64,000 nt of DNA from Owenia fusiformis (Eukaryota > Annelida > Polychaeta > Sabellida > Oweniidae): positions 3,410,001 through 3,474,000 of the forward strand of contig CAIIXF020000006.1 in the NCBI GenBank assembly GCA_903813345.2, in the 5' to 3' direction. The notes beneath the pieces are model-generated. The model worked only from the letters and a program-made list of their open reading frames with translations. It searched no databases and had not been told where the DNA came from. How positions within the stretch are numbered: the first letter of the stretch is position 1; each line of letters begins with the position of its first letter. Shown here one piece after another: positions 11,434-22,600 of the stretch. Both the position numbers and the translations under genes were made by a program.

Positions 11434-12368
11434 TCCATTATCTCTCTAGACCCTTTCTTGTTTGGGTTTCGCTACAATAGGGAGTTTAAGCTTGCAATGT
11501 TTTTCACAACCTTAACGTGAACGGAAAATATTTAAGCGATGCATTTGTATGGGCATTGATTGGGTATACGTATACGTTGGCGTTTCAATTATATATGCTT
11601 GCTTTAACTCCTAAATATTTAACAATTCACACGAAAGTTAAAATATCTCAGGGGCGTGGCCAGCAAATGTGAAGGGAGGGTGGGATATTTTGGGTTTTCA
11701 TCAATGAGAGCGAAGCGAGCCCCAAAAGGGTGTTGTTGGGGTTCATCCCTGGAAATTTTTAAACATTTACATTGTATATGGTATATTCTTAGTATTTCAA
11801 ATTATGATTTGTTTAAGTATTTTTGTGGCGGGGTGCGATTGCTGGGGATGAATAGGACAATTAAGTTATCATAGTTTGAGCATAAGGTATTATTACCGTT
11901 AGCGAACAGTATCAATTCTATGCTGCAATTTGAACCCCTTGTAACAATGAGAATTAAAAGAATATCAAAAAGTGTTCTCTGATAGATATGTATACTTGCA
12001 AACAGCTTCGACGATCTACTCTTCTGTCTTATCAATCTCAACATATGACAGACGAGTTTAGGGAACATATGCAAATATCGATTAATCGATTATGTTAAGT
12101 GTTTCGTTTCAATTTTATTGAAATGTAATGAATACAAAATGCCCGTAAACATGTTTGATTTGAATATTTCAAAGCCAATCATTAATGTCTACTATGCCTA
12201 AATCAATTTATGATCGTTTACATTTTGAGATGGAGAGTCATCTACATATAAAATAAAATCATTAACTGAACGTTTTAAGTTCTGTTTTACAGTTAACTGA
12301 TAATCAGCTGAGACCTTTGATTTGTAAGACAATGCAGAGATCAATATAGGAGGAAACGTTGTATATTA

Positions 12369-14575
12369 ATGGTTTTGCGCAACAAAATGGCAAGCTGCGG
12401 TCCACCAACACAAGATGAGAGATTCAGAGAGATACTGACATGTCCAATATGCCTGGAACAGTTCACAGATCCGAAAGTATTGCCTTGCCTACATACATTT
12501 TGTCTCGGTTGTGTAGACACTTGGGCGACAAAGCATCAGAATGGCACAAAACTGCCTTGTCCAGTTTGCAAGGAGGAGATGGACATACCAGATGGGGGCC
12601 TAAAAGCAATTAAACCTAACTTCCTCTTCAACACTCTTCACGATGCATTGAGTATGTCCAAAGATGGTGTCACTGACGAGCAGTTTTGTGATATATGCTG
12701 TGAAGATGGCGAAAATGTTAAAGCCGAGAAGCGATGCATGGATTGTGATGAACATCTGTGCCAAAACTGCACAAAGCTTCACTTGAGAATGAAGTCATCA
12801 AGGCATCATAAAATGATTCTACTCACAGGGGATGTGGCAAAAGATGTAAAACATACAATTGCTGCACTTCCTGAGCGTAGCGTATATTGCGAGAAACACC
12901 CACAAGAAGTGTTGAAGTATTTCTGTAAAGATGACAGCTGTGTGATTTGCTCAACATGCTATGTGACCACTCATAGTGGACATTCATGCTCCGATGTAGT
13001 TGAAGAAGGAACAAACGTGAAAGAACGTATAGCCAAGCTGCTAAAGACCGTTGAATCAAAGATAACTACATACTGTGACAGAGTAAAGCAAATACAAGAG
13101 TCCAAACAAAATGAAGTTGATGATTTGAAAAGAGAGATTTCTAATGAAAAGGAAAAGTTCATGAAGCATGTTGAGAACTATTACGATAAGCAGCTTACAA
13201 AGGTTTGTGAACTTTGGGAGCAGACTGTGAAGAAAATTGAAGCTTTTGGACAAAAAACAGATGACTTGAAGGAAACAAAACAATTCTTGGAAACTCTTGA
13301 AGACCACGGCCATATTACAGAGGTAATTCGTTTTTCCCCTGAAGTTGACCAGAAATCAGAAGAATTGAATGACGAAAGGGTCCTTGATACACTTATCCAG
13401 GTATATAAATTTTACTCAAATCTTATTGTGATATTATGTCAAAATAAAAACTATACTAGTAGATCATAGAATATCCTCAGCATTTTGCTAATCCGAACAA
13501 ATCTCAAATTCACCATGATCTAAGTAATGGATTTTGTTCATCGTTCGGTCATTTGAGTAAATCAAAGCAACATAAGGCTAATACATAAAAATTAGATCTC
13601 TCGAGCAAAAATGATGGAAACGACTCTGTTGAATGTTTCCTACTTTAACAATTAATTTTTTAGGATGTAGGGCTATGTATTTTCCAACCGGGTGAGGTTG
13701 AATCAGAACAAAGATTGGCGATGGGAAAGCTGAAGGAAGAATTAGAGGGAGTTCCAAATCAAATGCCCGATGAGCAATCGAACAAAGAAGCCACGGCCTT
13801 GTTACCAGGTGCACCTAGAGATCAAGAGGATGAAATCACGTCAGCCCTGCTACTGAAGGACTTTTCTTGGATTTCATCTATCAAATCTATGGCTGTCAAA
13901 TCAAATGGTGAAATTGCTATAATAAGAGGGGAGTTCAGTGATGATGTACAGGTCTATGAAAAATCGATGAGAGATCTCAAGTACGTAATTCAAGGAGACT
14001 TTAGCTCATTCCAATCTGTAGTTGCATTGCCCAGAAACTGTTTAGCTTGTTTACAATATGGCGAAATTAAAATTTACAACCGAGAGGGTTCATTTTCAAA
14101 AAGCATACGTTTACGGAATGATCCGTCATTTGAATGTATATCTATATTCAGTAATGGCAATATTGCAGCCGTTGATGAGGATGCGATTTTCCGCATCAAT
14201 GGTTTCAAAAGTTACGTCATTGATTCCTGGCGGGGTATCAAATATGATAATCCGATTGCCATGGCAGTGAATAGCCAAGATGAAGTTGTTCTTATCTTTG
14301 GAGGGAGGGGGAATATCGTTTTGGCTTCTTTAGATGGCGATGAAAATGTTGTAAATTGTTGGTTGAAGGAGCCCAAAGATATTTGTGTGGACGCATCTGA
14401 TAACATTATTATAGCTGACACTGGTAATAAAACCGTTCAAGTTAGGGATTCAAAAGGGAAACTAATATCAAAGATTCTCAAGGGCGTTGAATGTACCTCT
14501 GTGGCCATAACCAATGAAGGAAACCTACTCTGTGGTACAGATGATGGGAAAATATACAAGACCGGATACATTTAA
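12369..14575 (+). CDS. TRIM family protein with RING, two B-boxes, coiled coil and NHL-like propeller
   Basis: Two coding exons, 12369-13400 and 13664-14575, join in phase 0 across a GTATAT...TTTTTTAG intron to give 647 residues. The RING finger spans residues 25-69 (CPICLEQF, CLHTFCLGC, CPVC). B-box 1 is about 107-150 and B-box 2 about 173-207 (CEKHPQE, CSTCYVTTHSGHSC). A coiled coil covers about 215-320. From about 400 to the end there are beta-propeller-type repeats; the clearest, PKDICVDASDNIIIADTGN, is NHL-like. TRIM-NHL proteins (TRIM2/3/32/56/71 group) are E3 ubiquitin ligases, many acting in signalling or innate immunity, and the group is expanded in molluscs. A second ATG seven codons in is an alternative start. 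Unspliced reading would stop 23 codons after the donor. Orthology to a single vertebrate TRIM is not claimed. Confidence 0.88.
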
Positions 14576-14715
14576 AATTACTAACTTAATCACACAAAAA
14601 CTGCGAAAGTAGATGTGATAATCACGCTTGTCAGTCTATGTTAGTTGACATTGACTTCTATAAAAATGTTGAGGTAACTGTTGGTTATATTACGTCCGTT
14701 TATAAAGAATTATGG

Positions 14716-14721
14716 AATAAA
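14716..14721 (+). terminator. Candidate polyadenylation signal of the TRIM gene
   Basis: AATAAA lies 141 bp after the TRIM stop codon, a plausible distance for a short 3' UTR. Confidence 0.5.
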
Positions 14722-16014
14722 GATCGTGATTGTTTGAAGATGCTGTTATGTTCATTGTCAAAGTAGTCATTTCAAACATCTAGTCAACCCAACATAAACG
14801 ACCCAAAACGCAATGGGAATGAATGATTAACAAGTTATATGGAGTCAATATACAGATAAAAGGAGGTTTAACTACATGTTCTTGTCGAGCGCGCCGCGCA
14901 CATACTTTTGAATGCGCTTCAAGAGGTTTAGTCTAATTTAAATAGATGTTCAGCTTCAGAGTTATGAAAATGTGAAAATGCAAGTTGGTGTCAACAGGAA
15001 TCATTATACTCATGTCTATTGGATACTATGCTGGCAATTTTTATTAAGATGTATAGTTCAATTCTTTCTAAAGAAGCTGATGTATGTCATGCATGTTTTA
15101 GTTCGAAATATCCTATGAAACGAGCTTGTTTAAAATACGTATCAGAGAACCAGAATGATATGGGACGATTGTGGGCATATTCACGTGCTAAGCAAACACT
15201 GAACCGACATGCAATGCATATGGGTGATTGATACGTATACATTTTGATTTAATGTGCAAGCTTGACCTCTCTAATGTGTCATTATGACCCCTAGGGATTG
15301 CTATGCCCTCTCAATTTTTCCTGGAACCCAATTGCAAGTTTTTTCCAAATACCTCAATCGGACAAGTATTTACTACAAGGGAAGAAATAAATTAATCCTT
15401 AGAGGACAAAAATTCAACAAGTACAAATTCTCTTAAAAGCGAGTCGTTAAACCTACATTTCATCTCAAAATGTATTGATTTTCATATACTGACATCAACC
15501 AGTTAACGTCAGTGTGCACTTCAGATTATTTTGCAATTTTGAGAAGTACATGTAAACCACTGAGTATTCGAGTTATTCAAACATTCTGAAGAATTATCAA
15601 CCCTTAACCAGGTACCCAGGTACACTAATGCATCTTTTGTGCAAGATGATGATGTAGATGATATGTGGAATGAGTTATGTTTATCTGAAAATAGGACCTG
15701 GTCATGAAATTTCATCAAAGTGCACCCAGATTTTAATGACATCAGCTCGTTTCATACTAAAACATGCATTTCAAACTAAAACATGCATCACATGGTTGAC
15801 TCTCATCACTCATGTCACTATACACCTAAACATTATGTCAAGCTTTTTAGTGTAAGGGATATTATACTTTATAATTTGGACAAATTATCAAGTACAGAAC
15901 TCTCCAATTTAATTGCATTTTATTCAATTCGTTTTGACTTGCAATGTCATTTAAATACAAGAACAGCATACATGTATTACAATTTAAATTGCCTTTCTCA
16001 AACATAAAATCATT
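14722..16014. other. Intergenic region between TRIM and VCPIP1 3' ends
   Basis: The two genes converge here. Apart from the right copy of the flanking repeat (14981-15121) and a GC-rich spot near 14890, nothing recognisable is present. The small ORFs have no supporting features. Confidence 0.4.
14981..15121 (+). repeat. Right copy of the diverged repeat flanking the TRIM gene
   Basis: It matches 11119-11270 in order and orientation (GGAATCATTATACTCATGT, TGCTGGCA, GCATGTTTTAGTTCG). Further out, both sides also share a TACGTATAC string (near 11567 and 15231), so the similarity extends past the core. Confidence 0.6.
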
Positions 16015-16020
16015 TTTATT
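16015..16020 (-). terminator. Candidate polyadenylation signal of VCPIP1
   Basis: Read on the minus strand this is AATAAA, about 510 nt after the VCPIP1 stop codon. Other weaker A/T-rich hexamers are nearby, so it is only the best candidate. Confidence 0.35.
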
Positions 16021-16301
16021 ATTATAATTATACATTAATGTTGAACCACATCTCCATAGCAATACAAAAATGATCAGTATGGTTTAATGTGATATGCATT
16101 ACATATACAATACAATATGATCACAGGTCAAATATCATATCTTATGTGCAGTTTGACAAAAGCTGGATATGTAAATGTTCTATGGCAATAATTATTTGAA
16201 AATGCTATGGCAAAGCATGTACTCGTATTTGTTAATATTGCACCTTCGATTTTCTCAAAAGACTAATTGTCTGGAATAGAAAGCATGTATGTTTGTGTAC
16301 A

Positions 16302-16420
16302 TTAACTTCATGTGTACATATAAACATGTGTTCAATAACTTTATGAGTACATATATAAATGTGTACAATAACTTTATGAGTACATATATACACATATGCA
16401 ATGTACAAACACAATATATG
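16302..16420. repeat. Short tandem repeat in the VCPIP1 3' UTR
   Basis: About three imperfect copies of a unit of roughly 33 bp containing AACTTTATGAGTACATATA. It lies between the stop codon and the candidate poly(A) signal, so it would be transcribed. Confidence 0.6.
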
Positions 16421-16527
16421 TACATTTACAGATGTCATACACAATCACTGTATAAATGTACAGAATATGTATCCATAGAGAGAAGGAGATATACACATAG
16501 ATCCACATTCAAATCATTGGGGTTTAA

Positions 16528-19500
16528 TTATGTGGTGTCCATGTGGTCTCTTTTTTCAGGTTCCTTTGAATCACTAGCCTTGTCACCTTCTGCTCTCTGC
16601 TCTTTGGAGGAATTCATATCACTGTCCTCCTTAGCACTAATAGTATCCTCCTGTTTAGGAGATGATTTGCAAATAGTTTTACTATCACTCGCACATGCAA
16701 CACTAGCAGGTTGTAGTGTATTGTCTTCAAATACTTTATCAGTGTCAACATTTTCACTTGTATTAGACTCTTCCTCCTCCATGACAGTCTCCTGTATGCT
16801 TGCCACTAGATTGTTAAACAGTTCATTGTGAGCATGTACTGAGCTGTCTGTGTGAGCTGACCTATCAAGGACACTCTGTCCTGGGCCAACTCTTTTGTAA
16901 GAATCACTATCAGTAGCTCCTAAGACTGAATCAGTAGCAGTGTCCATGTCAACAGTGTTCTCCAATTCAGGCTCTTCTTCAATACTCTCACTACGTGTTC
17001 TCCCCAACAGACCACTAACCTTAGCAGCTTTGCTCCTGTGATTATGGGCTCTTGGCTCAATATCACCCGGCATTCTTATATTCTCCGCATTTGACAACAA
17101 TGAATGACCTTGACCTGAGAACGGCATGCTGGGTATTTTCATTGTTGGGTTAGTAACAACTCCACTACTTCCTGACGCCAGGAGATTTCCTATATGTGCA
17201 TGGTCTGAACTGGGAGGTTTGGGGAGGGCTGGAGATTGCAGTATATGTTCCTCTATTCCTGGGGCAACAGGGAAGTGTCCATGTGGCTCAAGACACAGTT
17301 CTAAGCGGCTATCAGCAGCGTTGTAACGAAACAGCTGAAAATATAAAAGATTTTATGTAAAACAGCCTGAAATAATTTACCTTGGTTTTAATGATACATA
17401 CAATATGTGACAACTGAAAATGGCAGCAGAGCAATGTTTTTTTTTACATACTTCACATTTATTTCTATAAATCAATCGGTTACATATTTACAAAATGCCA
17501 ATTGTTGACAGGACAACATTATCGGCAATTGAAACAATTTTGAAAAAATAAAAAATTGATATTTTTTTCTAAAAAAGAAGAGCAATGTTGATTCACTGTT
17601 TATAATTCTGTTCCCTATTTCTTACTCAAGTTACTCACCTTGCCAGGTATTGCAGGGAGAGTACAGTGCTGTCCATCTACCAGACCCATGTCCCGCTTCA
17701 CCTGCTCATAGAACAAGCCACCTACACTGAACAGATGTGGCATAGCCTGAGAGTAAGACCATAGATCCTTTCCAGTTAAGGTGGCCATCAATGTAAGTGA
17801 TGCTATAGACATATCTAGACTGTCGCCTCCTATAATACACAGAGCATATAGATGCAAATTAGGGTGGCACCTCCTACAATAAACAGAGCATATAGATGCA
17901 AATTAGGGTGGCACATCCTACAATACACAGGGCATATAGATGCAACCTAGAGTGACAATTAATGTCAGTGATGCTATAGATATATCTAGACTAGACTGTC
18001 ACCGTCTATAAATTATAATACACAGAACATGTAGAAAAATTTCTCTTTATTTCATCAATAGTGATTCACTTACCATTCTGCATATCATCGAGACCCTTGA
18101 GCAACTCAGTTGCAGAATGATCCTTGGACTCATGTTCAAATGTTGACCATGACTGGCGGGGTTGGCTGCTTGGAGATTGCCACACTGGGGGAGAAGTGGG
18201 GAATTCATTTGAACCTACCAAAACATAATGTAAGGTAGGGTAAAGGAAACACACATGTTTTATTCAATTTTTTTTATCTTACTCAAATTTTAGACTTCAT
18301 TTTTTCAAATTATTCAAATTTCTCTCAATAACGTGCTTGCAATTTTAAACAAGATACAAAATACAAGTATTTCATTAGAGCAAAATAATCAACTATGAAA
18401 ACGGAAAATGAGAAATACAGAAGCCATTACTTCTTATTGCTTCTGGGTCTGGCAGAATCTCCACGGAGACTCTATCACCATGTTGTAAAGCCAGAGGCTC
18501 CATCTGGTGGTTTTCATCGGGAGCCTGCAGTACTTTTGGTGGAAACCCAGAACGAATTTTCTGGCGATGTTTGGGAATATCTAGCTCTAGTGATATTTTC
18601 TCAGTGAATTGATCATATGTAATACCAGGTGAAATCTCAAGAGTTTTCTGAAAGAAATAAGCAGGTATTATCCTACACTTAGTGTACTACATGTATATGT
18701 TTCATAACATCAAAAAATAAAGTTGAATTTAGGATGAATCAGGCTGTCTACAATTGGAGCAACCTATTGACTTGATCTTCCCACCCTAAGAGCATAAACA
18801 GATGGTCAATCATAGTCTAAATTCTGCTTCTTGGGTATATAAACTTGCTGTCTAAATCCAACCCAACCCTCACCATGTCGGAGGTCGCATGCAAACCCTA
18901 GAAGGTGCATTATTTACAATATAGAGGATAGAATATAGTACCTGTCTGCCATCTGAGGTTGTGATGCGAATTGTTCTATCAGACATGGGGTCTCTGGGAG
19001 AAGAAGCGGCAGGGGGGACTTTTGACATTTCTGGAGTCTTCACTTCTGCTTTCTGTTTAGCTTTAGCACCCTATGAAACAAGATGATTGCTGTGGTGTGT
19101 ATTAGTATGCAACAAACGCAGCTAATACTGAGGTTAAGGTACATATTTTTGTAAGAACATAAATAAATGTCATATTCTGACACCCATGTTCCCCTCTCAA
19201 TTCCCCCATTCATGTACCTTATATTCAAACAGGCAAGTAAATACTAATAGGGAGAGAATTAATCCCTAGGGGACCATAAGTGCAAGTTTTCTTATTAATG
19301 TGTAGATAAGCCTCCCTTAAAACTGTAAGCACCTCTGCAAACCTAATAATATATAACGTGATAAACCTAATATGTTTCCAAGATTTATATCTTTTATAAT
19401 TATGATGTCTTTAGATATTTACTTTACTGCAAAATTACATACAATGTTGATTCAAAAGAGTATAATGAAAAATGATTAATAAACCAGTAGGTTAAGTAAT

Positions 19501-19676
19501 AAATCATTTCCACGAGTTTGTTTATACTTGAGCTAATCTTTCCTTACTTTAGATTTCATCTCTATTTCATCCCTAGTCCGCCTACGTTGCATTATGGCTG
19601 CGTTACTCTCAATTTGCCTTCGCACTTCCTTTTCTGCCTCACTCATGTGGAGCTCTTCCTTGTGTAGAGTGCGCTT
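16528..19676 (-). CDS. VCPIP1: VCPIP1 exons 12-17: coiled coil, UBX-like domain and C-terminal tail
   Basis: Exon 12 (residues 655-697) is a charged helix, TLHKEELHMSEAE..., matching the vertebrate TLHKEELNMSKTE segment. Exons 13-14 (698-812) contain a ubiquitin-like/UBX-type fold: DRTIRITTSDGRQ, then IRSGFPPKVL and LQHGDRVSVEIL, thought to mediate p97 binding. Exon 15 is Ser/Pro-rich. Exon 16 (860-923) has LMATLTGKDLWSYSQAMPHLF and MGLVDGQHC, one of the best conserved blocks. Exon 17 (924-1191) starts LFRYNAADSRLELCLEPHGHFP and then becomes an acidic, Ser-rich, probably disordered tail ending DHMDTT. The tail is expected to vary between species. Confidence 0.92.
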
Positions 19677-22600
19677 CTACAAAATACAAACAAAGACAAT
19701 ATATTTAATATTTTCCTTAATTACTTGTATAGAGTACGCTTCTACAAAATACAAACAAAGATCATATATTTTCCTTTATTCCTTGTGTAGAGTGCGCTTC
19801 TACAAAATACAAACAAAGATCATATATTTTCCTTCAATTCCTTGTATAGAGTGCCCTTCTACAAAATACAAACAAAGATCTTATATTTTCCTTAATTACT
19901 TGTATAGAGTGCGCTTCAACAAAATACAAACAAAGATAATATATTTTCCTTAATTCCTTGTGTAGAGTGCGCTTCTACAAAATACAAACAAAGATCATAT
20001 ATTTTCATAAATTACTTGTATAGAGTGCGCTTCTACAAAATACAAACAAAAATCATATATTTTCCTTAATTCCTTGTATTGAGTGCGCTTCTACAAAATA
20101 CAAAGAAAGATAATATATTTTCCTTAATTACTTGTATAGAGTGCGCTTTTACAAAATACAAACAAAAATCATATATTTTCCTTAATTCCTTGAATAGAGT
20201 GCGCTTCTACAAAATACAAACGAAGATCATACATTTTCTTTAATTCCTTTAATAGAGTGCACTTCTACAAAATACAAACGAAGATCATATATTTTCCTTA
20301 ATTCCTTGTATTGAGTGCGCTTCTACAAAATACAAACGAAGATCATACATTTTCTTTAATTCCTTGTATAGAGTGCACTTCTACAAAATACAAACAAAGA
20401 TCATATATTTTCCTTAATTCCTTGAATAGAGTGCGCTTCTACAAAATACAAACGAAGATCATACATTTTCTTTAATTCCTTGTATAGAGTGCGCTTCTAC
20501 AAAATACAAACAAAGATCATATATTTTCCTTAATTCCTTGTATAGAGTGCGCTTCTACAAAATACAAACAAAGATCTTATATTTTCCTTCAATTCCTTGT
20601 ATGGAGTATGCTTCTACAAAATGCAAACAAAGATCATATATTATTACTTAATTCCTTGTATTGAGTGCGCTTCTACAAAATACAAACAAAGATCATATGT
20701 TTTCCTTAATTCCTTGAATAGAGTGCGCTTCTACAAAATACAAACGAAGATCATACATTTTCTTTAATTCCTTGAATAGAGTGCGCTTCTACAAAATACA
20801 AATCAAGATCATATATTTTCCTTAATTCCTTGTATTGAGTGCGCTTCTACAAAATACAAAGATCATATATTTTCCTTAATTCCTTGTATTGAGTGCACTT
20901 CTACAAAATACAAACAAAGATCATATATTTTCCTTAATTCCATGTATAGAGTGCGCTTCTACAAAATACAAACAAAGATAACATATTTTCCTTAATTCCT
21001 TGTATTGAGTGTGCTTCTACAAAATACAAACAAAGATAATACATTTTCCTTAATTCCTTGTATAGAGTGCGCTTCTACAAAATACAAACAAAGATAACAT
21101 ATTTTCCTTAATTCCTTGAATAGAGTGCGCTTCTACAAAATACAAACGAAGATCATACATTTTCTTTAATTCCTTGTATAGAGTGCGCTTCTACAAAATA
21201 CAAACAAAGATCATATATTTTCCTTAATTCCTTGAATAGAGTGTGCTTCTACAAAATACAAACGAAGATCATACATTTTCTTTAATTCCTTGTATAGAGT
21301 ACGCTTCTACAAAATACAAACAAAGATCATATATTTTCCTTAATTCCTTGTATTGAGTGCGCTTCTACAAAATACAAACAAAGATCATATATTTTCCTTA
21401 ATTCCTTGTATAGAGTGCGCTTCTACAAAATACAAACAAAGATCATGTATTTTCCTTAATTCCTTGTATAGAGTGCGCTTCTACAAAATACAAACAAAGA
21501 TCTTATATTTTCCTTCAATTCCTTGTATAGAGTGCGCTTCTACAAAATACAAACAAAGATCTTATATTTTCCTTCAATTCCTTGTATAGAGTGCGCTTCT
21601 ACAAAATACAAACAAAGATCGTATATTTCCCTGGTGTATCAATGCGCTTTTAGAATACATGAACAACAATCGTATATTCCCCTGGTATGTCAGTTTGTTT
21701 TTATTATATATACAAACAACAATCAAGTATTTCCCTTGTGTATTAATGCACTTTTACAATACATAAACAGCAATCATGTATCTTCCTTCTGTACAGACAT
21801 AATTACGTCTCTTGCTTACCACCTTCGTTTGTTCGAATTTTCACTGGCTAATTTTCAAATACTACACTTTGATGTGATGTTTTAATTGATAAGGGCATGT
21901 TCCATACATCTTTCTTCATTTTGATGTGAAATAACAAGCTATGATATTGGGGTAACGCACCAGAAATTAACATAATATTATTTGAAGCGTATTTCGAAAA
22001 TTTGTCATTTGTTTGTTGACTTTTGACCAATCAGAGATGTATGTCATCTCAATACAGGTTTACATTATACGCGTATGTCATCTTTAAACTCTGGTGTTAT
22101 TCCCCCTCTGTTCAGTACACTACATCCCCAAAAACCAAGTTTTTCCTGAAATAAGAGGACTTCCTTCATTTGATTTTCCTGGTTGTTACTGTATGATTTT
22201 ACCTAATTGCACAGACAGACTATCAAACTTGTTTCTTTGAATATAACACAGATGGCACCTTTAAATCTTTTTGACGTATAAACAGTCCATAACAGAAACT
22301 GTACCTGTTTATAAGCTTCAAACGAATATCCTCCAAATGGTGTATAAATGTTGTTGGATGGCCCTGACATTGATATACCAAGTAGACACATTGAAGACTG
22401 AAAGCATCTAGCTTTCCCAAAGAATTCGATCAATTCATGCCACCATGTATTTGCTAATGAAACATCACATCTTTTATTGACTTTATTCCTGTTGTGAGAT
22501 CAATATTTAGGTATTGTTATATCTTCACAGAGACTATATATGTATATAATTTTAAAGGGATGGTGAATCTCAGAAATAATACTTGCATGAATGGCATATG

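Larger units (their letters stand above)
10451..12368. other. Intergenic region upstream of the TRIM gene
   Basis: No ORF with recognisable content is seen. It holds a C-run near 10790, a repeat shared with the other side of the TRIM gene (11119-11270), and a possible tRNA-derived remnant near 11360. A TCTGTTTTACAG string near 12283 could be a 3' splice site of a 5' UTR exon of the TRIM gene. Confidence 0.4.

Noticed and set aside
11353-11440. Functional tRNA gene
   Set aside because: Box A is good, but box B is weak and no acceptor stem or cloverleaf can be formed.
19594-21885. Plus-strand ORFs of about 80-120 codons with a repeating YKIQTK/CIECASTKYKQRS-like pattern
   Set aside because: They are translations of the 58-bp minisatellite on the strand opposite VCPIP1; no start context, domain or conservation supports a protein.
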